Shown: positions 16,536 through 25,252, counted from the stretch's first letter. The stretch: 64,000 bases of DNA from Virgibacillus_O xinjiangensis (GCF_042643145.1 NZ_JBHRSA010000004.1:1-64000); one strand, 5' to 3'. The notes: generated by a model from the letters alone, not told the origin. Numbers and translations are program-made.

Positions 16536-19271
16536 ATGAACTTGGAAAATCAACTAATCAACAAATCCTATTACACTACAATTATAGAAGACAATGACAA
16601 TATTCACCCAATAAAGGTACTTAGTGAAAAATATATGGAGGAACAACAGAACGAAGTATCAGACTTCTCGGATATCCGCTTCGCACAGGGGGAGGTGTAT
16701 TATCGCCACAAAGATTATGAAGCTGCTATTTTTAAATGGGAGAATGTGTCCAACGAGTTAAAGCCGTGGGCGCAAAAAAATATAGGGGATGCACATCTGC
16801 AATTGAACTTGCTTGCGATTGCTGAAGAGTACTATAAAGCAGTGGAGACTGATTCCTCCGTACTCAAAACGGAGCTGCTAATGCAATTATTCATATTATA
16901 CATAAAACGCAGCAATTATAATTTGGCGTCTGTATCTATTAAAGAGGCGGTCGACCTATATCCTGGTTACCCGGATGTAACCGCGACTGCTCGTTCCTTT
17001 TTCGAGGAGCAGGCTGACTGGGATGCAGCAGTTGAGCTTGCTGCAAATGAAGCAGTTCGTACAGAATCACAATCCTGGTTCAAGGTGTTAGAAACTTACA
17101 TAGATGAAGGGCATGCGAAAAATACAGCACCTAGATATTTTAAAGAAGTAATTACTGCTGCTTTTTATGTGGATAGGAGCCGATTTGATAACTTGGCTGC
17201 GGCACTTTGGAATAATTATATGCATACTGGTTACTATTTCCAATGGTTGGAAGAGATCAATCATATTTTACTTCAATTAGAACTGGGAGACGAAGACTAT
17301 ATATGGAAATTGCTTCCGGGTTTATATGAAGAGACGTATGATGTCCTTATTGATGGGAGATATTTGATCAGAGAAGTATTTCATCTTTTACCAAGTCATT
17401 TAACTAACTGGATGCGGCTGACTGCGAATACGGATGCCTCGGTTTCTGCATCGGCCCTTTTGGCATGGAGCAGGATATTCCCTTCAAATATTGATGCTTC
17501 CCTAATAGATGAAGCGGAAAAATGCTTATTCAACCATCCTTCCTATCGGGCTGCGGACGGTGTGATGGACGCTTATAAACTCTTTGAGGCTGTTAAGGAT
17601 TGGGGAGAGGCACACGACACAACCGTGGATGAACGAATAAAATGGATGGTGAAAGACCTGATTAGCACAGATACTGTTCATCTGCTTCTAACTGGCAAGG
17701 AAGTACAAATATTACATGAGTTGATGGAACAAATAACTGAGGGGCAAGGTTTGGCATACTCACATAATGGTGTGACAAGGCTACAGGATGCAGAAGAAGC
17801 AGAACTTCACGCGGTAACTGAAACGGAGGCACGATACGTAGATGACTCTGGAGGAACCTCGGAAGAACTTCCGGATGAAGAAATATATTTTGACTATAAA
17901 ACTCCAGCGCCTTTCCTGAGAGAAAATCATCTATCTATGATAACTGTTCCGGAAAAAGATATCGCTATGTATCTTCCCATGGCAGACGGATTGCTGTTTG
18001 CATTCGCTTTTGATAGCAGAACGACCATAACAGATGCAGAACTTGATATGGCAGTGAAAATGAGGGGACAGAAGCCTGATTTGCCAATGTGTATCCTGCT
18101 TGGCAACACTTCTACAGCTGCTAGTAATCAGGAACAAGAAGGGCGAATCGATATAATGAAAGAAAAGATCCATACCTTTTTCCCTGACGCACAAATTCTT
18201 ACAGTCCCCATGAATACGGAAAGCAGTGGTCTCAGGAGTGGGTTACCTACATTTCTTCCTGCTCTCAAGCAAGATGCTAATATGGAGAGGGAGCAGGCCA
18301 AAAAGATTCTCTTCTATACAGAAAAATCAATACAATTGTTGAAAGAAAAACGTTTGGAACGAGAAAGAATACTCATCCAGAATATAAAAGACAACAAGGA
18401 ACTGGTCAGAAAGCTAGAAGGAGCCCATGGCCAACTGAGCGATATACAAAAAAATAAAGTACAGGCAATTACCGAATCCTATAACAGTATTATCAATCAT
18501 TTACAGGAAAAAATGGTGAAGGAGATTCCAGGCTTGCTGCAAAGCTGTTCCAAATATGTGAGAGAAGATGAGGACTTTGAAACCATGTTGCGGGAATTGA
18601 ATGAGGAAATGAATAAACAGGTTGCCCATTACTTTGAGGAGACAGCAATGCCTCTTTTCAGATCTTCTATGAACCGTTGGATGGAGGAAAGTGAAGAGGA
18701 ATTCAAAAATAGCCAAATCTTTTTGCGTAAAACTGCCGGCAACATTAACAAATTCCTTGGAGAAGAACGACTGGATTTGCATGGAGATATGCAAATACTT
18801 GAGGATTGGCAGAGGGATGTGACTCGAATAACAAGCAGAAGTGTCAAGTTGGAGAAGAATGACTTGGTCAGCCATCCTGGTTCCTCCACGATCTTGTTCA
18901 AAGGGGCTGGCAAGCTTGCTGGTTCTATCCCTCAATATAGAGAAAGGCTTTATAATAAGTACAAACAGTACATTGAATCTAAAGATTACAGTGAAGCAGC
19001 TGCATCTGTGACAGAGATGTTCATGCAGCAGTTCGAGTTATTCGAGAAATCGTTGGAACGAGATATACACTTGTTTTTCACTGAGCCTGAGCAAGAATTG
19101 AAACGGACAGTAAGTCAAACCCATAAAGAAATTGAGGAAGATGAAACATCCCTCCGTAAAATGAGGGAGAATCCTGAAGAATATGAGGATCCGCTAACTT
19201 TCTTCGAATTAAGGCTGCATCAATACAAGTGGATGTCTGTGGCAGGTAATTCCCTTTATGAGTATCACTAA
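16536..19271 (+). CDS. Large TPR protein with a degenerate dynamin-like GTPase domain
   Basis: About 911 residues from ATG 16536 (GGGGGGG 8 bases upstream); an in-frame ATG at 16473 would add 21 residues. Residues 40-330 are TPR-like helices (AQGEVYYRHKDYEAAIFKW, IGDAHLQLNLLAIAEEYYKA). Residues 455-560 resemble the G domain of TPR-dynamin proteins (PAPFLRENHLSMI, then MADGLLFAFAFDSRTTITDA). However, the P-loop GxxxxGKS is absent, the DTPG switch reads TVPE, and the NKxD base motif reads LGNTS. Residues 590-910 are long helices, partly coiled coil. It is therefore a probable pseudo-GTPase. It stands alone, about 29 kb from DynA. Function unknown; membrane or envelope remodelling is only a guess. 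Confidence 0.7.
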   Translation: MNLENQLINKSYYTTIIEDNDNIHPIKVLSEKYMEEQQNEVSDFSDIRFAQGEVYYRHKDYEAAIFKWENVSNELKPWAQKNIGDAHLQLNLLAIAEEYYKAVETDSSVLKTELLMQLFILYIKRSNYNLASVSIKEAVDLYPGYPDVTATARSFFEEQADWDAAVELAANEAVRTESQSWFKVLETYIDEGHAKNTAPRYFKEVITAAFYVDRSRFDNLAAALWNNYMHTGYYFQWLEEINHILLQLELGDEDYIWKLLPGLYEETYDVLIDGRYLIREVFHLLPSHLTNWMRLTANTDASVSASALLAWSRIFPSNIDASLIDEAEKCLFNHPSYRAADGVMDAYKLFEAVKDWGEAHDTTVDERIKWMVKDLISTDTVHLLLTGKEVQILHELMEQITEGQGLAYSHNGVTRLQDAEEAELHAVTETEARYVDDSGGTSEELPDEEIYFDYKTPAPFLRENHLSMITVPEKDIAMYLPMADGLLFAFAFDSRTTITDAELDMAVKMRGQKPDLPMCILLGNTSTAASNQEQEGRIDIMKEKIHTFFPDAQILTVPMNTESSGLRSGLPTFLPALKQDANMEREQAKKILFYTEKSIQLLKEKRLERERILIQNIKDNKELVRKLEGAHGQLSDIQKNKVQAITESYNSIINHLQEKMVKEIPGLLQSCSKYVREDEDFETMLRELNEEMNKQVAHYFEETAMPLFRSSMNRWMEESEEEFKNSQIFLRKTAGNINKFLGEERLDLHGDMQILEDWQRDVTRITSRSVKLEKNDLVSHPGSSTILFKGAGKLAGSIPQYRERLYNKYKQYIESKDYSEAAASVTEMFMQQFELFEKSLERDIHLFFTEPEQELKRTVSQTHKEIEEDETSLRKMRENPEEYEDPLTFFELRLHQYKWMSVAGNSLYEYH

Positions 19272-19330
19272 GTATGATGGAGGAAGTCATTGGACCTTCT
19301 TGTTTTTCCATTCCTGAAAACTAACAACCA

Positions 19331-19359
19331 ACACCCATCCCTAAAAGGGATGGGTGTTT
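19331..19359. terminator. Bidirectional terminator between the TPR and tgl genes
   Basis: ACACCCATCCC / GGGATGGGTGT with a 5-base loop. It lies between convergent genes; T-richness is modest on both sides. Confidence 0.7.
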
Positions 19360-19364
19360 CACGT

Positions 19365-20210
19365 CTAAGAGTAATAAACTCCATTTAAAAAGCTTAGGTA
19401 TCCAGTGTAGGAAAGAGAGGTCCTATCATGATGGACGACGGGGTAGTGGACTTTATAAGGGGCAAAACTTCGAGAAAGCGAAGTGATACGAGCGAGATGG
19501 CCAAAAGAAGGCCTGGTAGCGGAACGCATTAAATACGCTGATCGCGTTCCACCTGGTCTTCGTTGTTGATTTAAAGATTGGATAATCCGTTCCCCGGTCG
19601 TAATCCCCATACCGTGCCCAAAGTACATGCCGTCTTCCAAAACTACTGCATTTTCTCCTCTCCACCAGTCCGTTTCGGGATGGAAATCGGGATTGTTGAA
19701 ATAAACAACATCGCCTGGCAATATATATTCTGTCTGAATTCGTTGGATACCCAGATCTGTATCATGATGCCAGCTGTATAAATATAGCTGTTGAAAATAT
19801 TGATTAAACAATCTTTCTCCGATGGACTCCAGTACAGCATGGTAATAGATGATCAATATAGCTGTAGCACATTCAAAGCCATACAAAGAGCTGTTTTTGT
19901 ATATATCCAAGATACCATCAGCTGGCGAAACATCCTGTCTTAAACGGAACCCTCCAACATTTGTACGATGCCAAAAATCGGGGTTACAGCGGGAGTTTTT
20001 AAAGGTTTCAAATTTTGCTTCACTCTCATTCAGTGCTTTGGCACTCCTTATGATATTTTTGCGCAACTTTAATTCAAACTGTAATCCATCAATAGATTGG
20101 TAGGAATAAACGACAGGCTGGCTATGCATTTGGTTAAGAATCGTATGTTCAATGGGATCGGAAGCCCAATTGAATGCTGATTCAAAATCCAGTCCGGGCA
20201 GCTGTATCAT
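19365..20210 (-). CDS. tgl: Protein-glutamine gamma-glutamyltransferase Tgl (spore transglutaminase)
   Basis: A 281-residue transglutaminase of the bacterial spore Tgl family. It forms gamma-glutamyl-lysine cross-links in spore coat proteins. The catalytic cysteine is in YGFECATA (Cys114). Other family stretches are FWHRTNVGGFRL, the LPGDVVYFNNPDFHPET substrate-site region and VVLEDGMYFGHGMGI. It is somewhat longer than the 245-residue B. subtilis protein, mainly at the C-terminus (LARITSLSRSFAPYK). Start ATG at 20210 with GGAG just upstream. The gene is monocistronic, consistent with late mother-cell expression. Confidence 0.92.
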   Translation of the reverse strand: MIQLPGLDFESAFNWASDPIEHTILNQMHSQPVVYSYQSIDGLQFELKLRKNIIRSAKALNESEAKFETFKNSRCNPDFWHRTNVGGFRLRQDVSPADGILDIYKNSSLYGFECATAILIIYYHAVLESIGERLFNQYFQQLYLYSWHHDTDLGIQRIQTEYILPGDVVYFNNPDFHPETDWWRGENAVVLEDGMYFGHGMGITTGERIIQSLNQQRRPGGTRSAYLMRSATRPSFGHLARITSLSRSFAPYKVHYPVVHHDRTSLSYTGYLSFLNGVYYS

Positions 20211-20290
20211 GTCTCCACATCCCTAATGTTATAGTTGTGATTCCTTGCCAGTATATTCTCTGTTTAATGGGGTGTGCACGCGATATGAAA

Positions 20291-20339
20291 AATAAGGTAC
20301 GACACTGTCCGGGTTTACTTGGCAGTGTTGTACCTTATT
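20291..20339 (-). terminator. Terminator downstream of the tRNA-Gln-like sequence
   Basis: AATAAGGTAC-ACACTG and its complement pair over 17 bp with one G-U. On the minus strand the stem is followed by TTTTTC, so it would end a transcript coming from the tRNA-like region. Confidence 0.75.
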
Positions 20340-20358
20340 GGACCAACTATGGTGGGGG

Positions 20359-20432
20359 TGGCTGGTCTAGCTGGGCTTGAACCAGCGAATCAGGGATCAA
20401 AACCCGCTGCCTTACCGCTTGCCTATAGACCA
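20359..20432 (-). tRNA. tRNA-Gln (TTG anticodon), degenerate, probably a pseudogene
   Basis: The minus strand reads as a tRNA-Gln with acceptor TGGTCTA/TAGACCA, discriminator G, an encoded CCA, TTG in the loop TTTTGAT, and T arm GCTGG-TTCAAGC-CCAGC. The D stem is GGC where GCC is needed to pair with GGC. The anticodon stem GCGGG/CCCTG has two outer mismatches, and the variable loop is one base short. The acceptor and T arms are intact, so this is a recent tRNA or a decaying copy. A terminator follows directly. Confidence 0.6.
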
Positions 20433-20596
20433 ATCAGCAGATTAAGTATGGGAAAGCGGCTCATGAATGGAAGTTCTTTTTAATTTGTATGTACCGCGAG
20501 GGGCATCTGCAAAACGAAGACAAAATTATATTGTATAGGAAATGTTTGCTCGAAATTAGCAGTCCAATTCTAGCATGTATATGGGCAAGGAACATT

Positions 20597-20624
20597 AAAA
20601 AAGCTGCCACATGGCAGCTTTTTT
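20597..20624 (-). terminator. Terminator of lexA
   Basis: AAAAAAGCTGCC / GGCAGCTTTTTT around ACAT, overlapping the lexA stop codon. It has T-tracts on both strands. Confidence 0.85.
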
Positions 20625-21246
20625 AATGGATATTCCTGTAGAGACCTATTACCTTTCCAAGTATCGTCACATTGTCATAGATGAGAGGTTCCATGGTAGC
20701 ATTCTCCGGCTGAAGACGGATATGATCCTTCTCTTTGAAAAACCGTTTTACTGTCGCTTCATTCTCCTCGGTCATCGCTACCACTATATCACTGTTCTGA
20801 GCAGTGTTCTGCTGCTTTACGATGACCATGTCCCCATCAAGTATTCCAGCTTCTATCATACTTTCCCCATCAATTACTAGAATAAATAGATTATCATCCG
20901 TACCTGCAGTGGAATCAGGGAGAGGAATGAACTCTTCGATATTTTCCACGGCAGTTATAGGCAAGCCTGCTGTAACTTTACCTATGACTGGGGCATACCG
21001 AACTTCTTCTCTTGGAATATTGTTTTCCTCTTCCAGATTCAAGACTTCTATAGCACGCGGTTTTGTAGGATCCCTCCTGATGAAGCCCTTGCTCTCCAAT
21101 CTGGATAAATGCCCGTGTACCGTGGAGCTGGAAGCCAGTCCGACTGCTTCAGCGATTTCTCGGACGGAAGGTGGATAACCTTTATCGCCGACTTGTTCTT
21201 TTATATAATCAAGGATCATTTGCTGCCTTTTTGAAAGCTTAGTCAT
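20623..21246 (-). CDS. lexA: SOS repressor LexA
   Basis: A 207-residue LexA. The N-terminal winged helix (SVREIAEAVGLASSSTVHGH, residues 27-46) binds SOS boxes. The C-terminal peptidase holds the self-cleavage site Ala93-Gly94 (VTAGLPI), the catalytic serine in DGESM (Ser129) and the catalytic lysine in ATVKRFF (Lys167). All are intact, so RecA-stimulated autocleavage is expected. It is divergent from a small SOS peptide gene, yneB and ynzC. Three LexA-box-like sites lie in the shared upstream region, implying autoregulation. Confidence 0.97.
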   Translation of the reverse strand: MTKLSKRQQMILDYIKEQVGDKGYPPSVREIAEAVGLASSSTVHGHLSRLESKGFIRRDPTKPRAIEVLNLEEENNIPREEVRYAPVIGKVTAGLPITAVENIEEFIPLPDSTAGTDDNLFILVIDGESMIEAGILDGDMVIVKQQNTAQNSDIVVAMTEENEATVKRFFKEKDHIRLQPENATMEPLIYDNVTILGKVIGLYRNIH

Positions 21247-21308
21247 CTATCAAACACCTCGCACATAGAATTTACTAGTGATAGTTTACCATTCGGTACT
21301 AGCTAATG

Positions 21309-21322
21309 CAAACGTTAGTTCG
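21309..21322. promoter_or_regulatory. LexA box 1
   Basis: CAAACGTTAGTTCG matches CGAAC-N4-GTTCG at 9 of 10 fixed positions. It is the box nearest lexA. Confidence 0.75.
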
Positions 21323-21331
21323 AAAAAACGG

Positions 21332-21360
21332 TTGACAGGACCGTATGTTCGTATTAACAT
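21332..21360 (+). promoter_or_regulatory. SOS promoter with LexA box 2 in its spacer
   Basis: TTGACA (21332-21337) and TAACAT (21355-21360) are spaced 17 bases. GGACCGTATGTTCG (21338-21351), an 8 of 10 LexA-box match, fills the spacer. LexA bound here would occlude RNA polymerase. Confidence 0.75.
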
Positions 21361-21370
21361 GATTTGTATG

Positions 21371-21384
21371 CGAACAATAGTTCT
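21371..21384 (+). promoter_or_regulatory. LexA box 3
   Basis: CGAACAATAGTTCT matches the consensus at 9 of 10 positions. It lies in the leader, 26 bases before the small peptide gene. Confidence 0.8.
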
Positions 21385-21409
21385 TATATTTTAGTGGGAG
21401 GAATGCTGA

Positions 21410-21502
21410 ATGTTTGGTAAAATAACAAAGACCGATGCATTTTATATAATTACTTTTATATTAATGTTGGGGTTTCTTTATTTTGCTATGATAACCAGCT
21501 GA
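21410..21502 (+). CDS. SOS-controlled 30-residue single-span membrane peptide in the yneA position
   Basis: A 30-codon gene starting MFGKITKTDAFYIITF and ending FAMITS, preceded by GTGGGAGGA 8 bases before the ATG. It has a short polar N-terminus with two lysines, one hydrophobic span (residues 10-28) and almost no C-terminal tail. It is the first gene under the SOS promoter and its LexA boxes, where B. subtilis has yneA (a LysM-containing SOS division inhibitor of about 105 residues). I see no LysM domain and no frameshifted remainder of yneA. The analogy is to SidA of Caulobacter, a 29-residue SOS membrane division inhibitor. Function is inferred from position, promoter and topology only. 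Confidence 0.65.
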   Translation: MFGKITKTDAFYIITFILMLGFLYFAMITS

Positions 21503-21526
21503 GATTAACACAAGGGGTTTTGTCCA

Positions 21527-22165
21527 ATGAAAGCTATCGTGTATTGTAGAGTAAGTACGAATAAAACCGAACAGGAAACATCACTCGCAAGGCAGAGGAA
21601 GGAACTTAATGATCTTGCTGTGAATTTCGGTTTTGAAGTGGTTGCCACCATAGAAGAACAGAAGAGCGGTTATGATATTGACCGGGACGGGGTATTTGAA
21701 ATGCTGGATTATTTTACAGAAGGAAAAGCTGACTGTCTTCTAATACAGGATGAGACAAGGCTCGGCCGGGGAAATACCAAAATCGCTTTGTTCCATCAGC
21801 TGCAAAAACTCAAGGTTCCAGTTTATACCGCAATCCACGATGGAGAATTGGAACTTTCCGAGTCCGATTCCATGGTTCTCCAAATTGTAGGAATCGTAGA
21901 GGAATATCAACGTAAAATCCATAATACCAAAATTAAGAGAGGAATGAAAAAGGCGGTCAGCAACGGCTTCAACCCAGCAGATAACCTTTCCAACCGCAAT
22001 AATGCCCCAGGCAGGGAGAGAGTCGATTTCCCAATAGAAGAAGTAGTACGGTTGAGACAGAATAAACTTACGTTTGAAGAAATTGCCAGGACCTTGAATA
22101 ACTTGGGTTACCCTGTCTCGAAAGCGACGGTACACCGTAGATACAAGGAGTATCAAAATACTTGA
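21527..22165 (+). CDS. yneB: Serine recombinase family protein YneB
   Basis: A 212-residue small serine recombinase/resolvase-like protein. The catalytic serine is in YCRVST (Ser10). Other features are the ETSLARQRKEL arginine helix, LLIQDETRLGRGN, and a C-terminal helix-turn-helix (EEVVRLRQNKLTFEEIARTL, then VSKATVHRRYKEY). It occupies the same SOS operon position as B. subtilis yneB, 24 bases after the small peptide gene. The biological substrate of this chromosomal recombinase is not known. Confidence 0.9.
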   Translation: MKAIVYCRVSTNKTEQETSLARQRKELNDLAVNFGFEVVATIEEQKSGYDIDRDGVFEMLDYFTEGKADCLLIQDETRLGRGNTKIALFHQLQKLKVPVYTAIHDGELELSESDSMVLQIVGIVEEYQRKIHNTKIKRGMKKAVSNGFNPADNLSNRNNAPGRERVDFPIEEVVRLRQNKLTFEEIARTLNNLGYPVSKATVHRRYKEYQNT

Positions 22166-22191
22166 TAATGTCCATATGGAAAGATAAGATG

Positions 22192-22223
22192 AAGAGCAAG
22201 GACGAGACTGTCCCTGCTCTTTT
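22192..22223 (+). terminator. Terminator between yneB and ynzC
   Basis: AAGAGCAAGGAC / GTCCCTGCTCTT with one mismatch and a 6-base loop, followed by TTT. Confidence 0.65.
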
Positions 22224-22260
22224 AGTTTGTTGGACAGGACAGCCAAGGAGGTTATAGACC

Positions 22261-22494
22261 ATGTTATCAAAAGGAAAAATTGAGCGGATCAATGAGCTTT
22301 CCAAAAAATCAAAGAAAGACGGATTGACGGAAACGGAAAAAGAGGAACAGAAACAGCTTCGGGAAGAATACTTGAAAAATGTCCGCAGGTCGTTTAAAAA
22401 CCAGTTCAAATCGATGACAGTCATGGATCCTGATGGGAACGATGTAACTCCTCAAAAAGTAAGGGATCTTCAAGACAGGAATAAAAAGCACTAA
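22261..22494 (+). CDS. ynzC: DUF896 protein YnzC
   Basis: A 77-residue DUF896 protein with the family opening INELSKKSKKDGLTETEKEE and the REEYLKNVRRSFKNQFK helix, then a DPDGNDVTP turn. It is a small two-helix protein of unknown mechanism, adjacent to the SOS operon in Bacillus genomes. RBS AAGGAGG is 9 bases before the ATG. It follows yneB through a hairpin. Confidence 0.93.
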   Translation: MLSKGKIERINELSKKSKKDGLTETEKEEQKQLREEYLKNVRRSFKNQFKSMTVMDPDGNDVTPQKVRDLQDRNKKH

Positions 22495-22607
22495 ATTTAA
22501 TTTTACGTTTCCATAGGAGCAGAACTCAGACTTGTTATGTGAAATGTTTCATTATAGAATGTATATGTGACAAACTTATCAGACAGAAAGAGTAAAGGAG
22601 ATTTTAA

Positions 22608-24611
22608 ATGGCAAACGCAATTGAACAGAAATCAATCAACACCATTCGTACATTGTCGATCGACGCGATCGAGAATGCAAACTCCGGACACCCGGGTTTG
22701 CCTATGGGCGCTGCCCCAATGGCTTATACATTGTGGACAGACTTTATGAACCATAATCCTAAAAATTCCAAGTGGTTCAATAGAGACCGCTTTGTTTTAT
22801 CTGCAGGCCATGGTTCCATGCTTCTATACAGCCTGCTTCACCTTTCGGGTTATAACGTGACAATGGATGATCTGAAGAATTTCCGTCAGTGGGATTCCAA
22901 AACACCAGGACATCCGGAAGTACATCATACCGACGGTGTGGAAGCAACTACAGGGCCACTTGGGCAAGGGATAGCAATGTCAGTTGGAATGGCTATGGCT
23001 GAAGCTCATCTAAGCGCAAAATTCAATAAAGATGACATCGATATGGTTGACCATTATACTTATGCAATTGTCAGTGACGGGGACTTGATGGAAGGGATCT
23101 CTCATGAAGCTGCATCTTTGGCTGGACATCTCGGCCTAGGGAAGCTGATTGCTCTTTATGATTCCAACGATATTTCCCTTGATGGTGATCTGAACAGGTC
23201 TTTCTCCGACAATTCTGAGCAGCGCTTCAAGGCATATGGATGGCAAGTACTCCGTGTAGAGGACGGAAATGATGTGGACGAAATCCGTAATGCCATTAAA
23301 GAAGCACAAGCGAATACAGACCAGCCGACATTGATCGAAGTTAAAACTGTAATCGGCTATGGTTCTCCGAACAAATCTGCTTCTGCTGCATCTCACGGTG
23401 CTCCTCTGGGCGGAGATGAAGTCAAACTCACGAAGGAATTTTATGAATGGGAACATGAAGAGTTCCATGTACCAGAAGACGTCTATGCCGATTTCAATGA
23501 AAAAATCGGTAAGCAAGGGGAAGAAGCTGAAGCAGAGTGGAACCAAAAACTGGAAACATATAAGGAAAAATATCCGGAAGCAGGCGAAGAGTTTGAACTC
23601 GCACTTAAAGGGGAACTCCCTGCAGATTGGGATAAAGAACTTCCAGTATTTGAGCCTGAGAAGGATACATTGGCGACACGTGCATCGTCAGGCAAGGTGC
23701 TGAACGCTATTGCCAAGTCCGTGCCAAACTTCTTCGGAGGAAGTGCCGACCTGGCAGGCTCAAATAAAACGCTGATTGAAGGAGAAGATGATTTTTCACG
23801 TAAAAACTATGCTGGAAGAAATATCTGGTTCGGTGTGCGTGAACATGCCATGGGTGCTGCCCTGAATGGTATGGCACTTCACGGAGGGCTAAAAGTGTTT
23901 GCAGGTACATTCTTTGTCTTCAGTGATTATCTGCGTCCATCTATCCGTTTGGCTTCTATTCAGCAGGCTCCTGTAACATATGTGTTTACCCATGATTCCA
24001 TTGCTGTAGGTGAAGATGGTCCTACCCATGAACCGATCGAGCAATTATCCTCTCTGAGAGCGATGCCAGGATTATCTCTAATCCGTCCAGGAGACGCTAA
24101 TGAAACACAGGCTGCTTGGAGACTTGCACTCGAATCAACTGACCAGCCAAACGCTCTTGTGCTGACCAGACAGAACCTCCCAACATTGGAAGGAACAAAG
24201 GAAAAAGCCTATGAAGGTGTTAAAAAAGGTGCTTATGTCGTAAGCAAAAGCGATAAAGAAACACCGGATGCCCTGCTTCTTGCAACGGGTTCTGAGGTCC
24301 AACTGGCGGTACGTGCGCAACAGGAACTGAAAGAAAAAGGAATTGAGGTCAGCGTAGTAAGCATGCCTTCTTGGGATCGCTTTAATGCACAGGATGAAGC
24401 TTACCGTAATGAGGTACTTCCTCCTGCTGTGAAAAGTCGTGTGGCAATCGAAATGGGCTCACCTTTCGGTTGGGAACGCTATGTGGGCGACGAAGGAAAA
24501 GTACTTGGCATTGACAGATTCGGTGCCTCTGCCAATGGAGAAAAAGTGATGGAAGAATATGGATTCACCGTCGAAAATGTGATTAAGTATGTAGAATCTG
24601 TTATCAAGTAA
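22608..24611 (+). CDS. tkt: Transketolase
   Basis: A 667-residue thiamine-diphosphate enzyme of the pentose phosphate pathway that moves two-carbon units between sugar phosphates. Seen: RTLSIDAIENANSGHPGLPM at the start, the TPP/Mg motif GDGDLMEGISHEAASLAG, the central pyrimidine domain (FGVREHAMGAALNG, GEDGPTHEPIEQL), and the C-terminal domain (LATGSEVQLAV, GIDRFGASA). Length matches the family. RBS AAAGGAG is 7 bases before the ATG. It is followed by a strong terminator, so it is likely monocistronic. Confidence 0.98.
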   Translation: MANAIEQKSINTIRTLSIDAIENANSGHPGLPMGAAPMAYTLWTDFMNHNPKNSKWFNRDRFVLSAGHGSMLLYSLLHLSGYNVTMDDLKNFRQWDSKTPGHPEVHHTDGVEATTGPLGQGIAMSVGMAMAEAHLSAKFNKDDIDMVDHYTYAIVSDGDLMEGISHEAASLAGHLGLGKLIALYDSNDISLDGDLNRSFSDNSEQRFKAYGWQVLRVEDGNDVDEIRNAIKEAQANTDQPTLIEVKTVIGYGSPNKSASAASHGAPLGGDEVKLTKEFYEWEHEEFHVPEDVYADFNEKIGKQGEEAEAEWNQKLETYKEKYPEAGEEFELALKGELPADWDKELPVFEPEKDTLATRASSGKVLNAIAKSVPNFFGGSADLAGSNKTLIEGEDDFSRKNYAGRNIWFGVREHAMGAALNGMALHGGLKVFAGTFFVFSDYLRPSIRLASIQQAPVTYVFTHDSIAVGEDGPTHEPIEQLSSLRAMPGLSLIRPGDANETQAAWRLALESTDQPNALVLTRQNLPTLEGTKEKAYEGVKKGAYVVSKSDKETPDALLLATGSEVQLAVRAQQELKEKGIEVSVVSMPSWDRFNAQDEAYRNEVLPPAVKSRVAIEMGSPFGWERYVGDEGKVLGIDRFGASANGEKVMEEYGFTVENVIKYVESVIK

Positions 24612-24620
24612 TTGTCTGAA

Positions 24621-24651
24621 GATGGCTCCTTTATTGGAGCCATCTTTTTTT
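24621..24651 (+). terminator. Terminator of tkt
   Basis: GATGGCTCC / GGAGCCATC with a 6-base loop and a T7 tract. Confidence 0.92.
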
Positions 24652-24736
24652 GACAAAACTAGTGGGGGTTTGCAAGAGGAAGTGACATTTTTTTAAAGTT
24701 ACATACGTATAATAGGTTATAAAAGGAGATGATTGT

Positions 24737-25207
24737 ATGTATGAGTATTCTATCTTCTGGATCAAAGAAGAAATAGCTAATAATTATTTCCATAAAAGTG
24801 ATCTATTATACCGTTTCATATATGCTTATCAACGCAACCACCGCAGACCAGACCTAAGAAATCAATTTAACTATATTACAAACAGTTTTTCCGTCAACGA
24901 TTTAGTTACATATTTGGAGACATGCCGTGACTTTGGTTTTTCTCGTAGTGAAAAGATCGTAATAAATGGGGACATGGTGGAATTCTATCTGGAAGATAAG
25001 TATATTTCTTTACACATAAAGGAAAAGCAATTACAATTTGTCTGTAAAACATTACAGGATGCAGAAGATTTGTTGTTTCCCCTGCTTCGTAGATTTGATA
25101 ACAAATTATTCGTAGTAGGAAACAATCATTTGAAGTTCGGCTGGATCTCTCCCATCCAGCAGCTCAATGTATCCCTGAGTGGACATGTGTTGTATTCTTA
25201 TCAGTAA
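24737..25207 (+). CDS. sirA: Sporulation inhibitor of replication SirA
   Basis: A 156-residue SirA (YneE). It is made under Spo0A control at the onset of sporulation and binds DnaA domain I to block new rounds of replication. Seen: family features YSIFWIKEEIANNYFHKSD at the start, the central NQFNYITNSF region, and DRNHL-like NNHLKFGWIS near the end. TATAAT (24708-24713) and AAAGGAG precede the ATG. It lies between tkt and yneF as in B. subtilis. Confidence 0.92.
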   Translation: MYEYSIFWIKEEIANNYFHKSDLLYRFIYAYQRNHRRPDLRNQFNYITNSFSVNDLVTYLETCRDFGFSRSEKIVINGDMVEFYLEDKYISLHIKEKQLQFVCKTLQDAEDLLFPLLRRFDNKLFVVGNNHLKFGWISPIQQLNVSLSGHVLYSYQ

Positions 25208-25252
25208 TTTACTATACTGTATAGGAGACAACACGAAGGAGGAAAGCTTGAA

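Noticed and set aside
18501..18935. 144-codon antisense frame within the TPR protein gene
   Set aside because: It has no ribosome site or recognisable features; the plus-strand frame is continuous and protein-like.
22567..22749. A 60-codon frame overlapping the tkt start
   Set aside because: It is out of frame with tkt, which has its own AAAGGAG and the conserved transketolase N-terminus.
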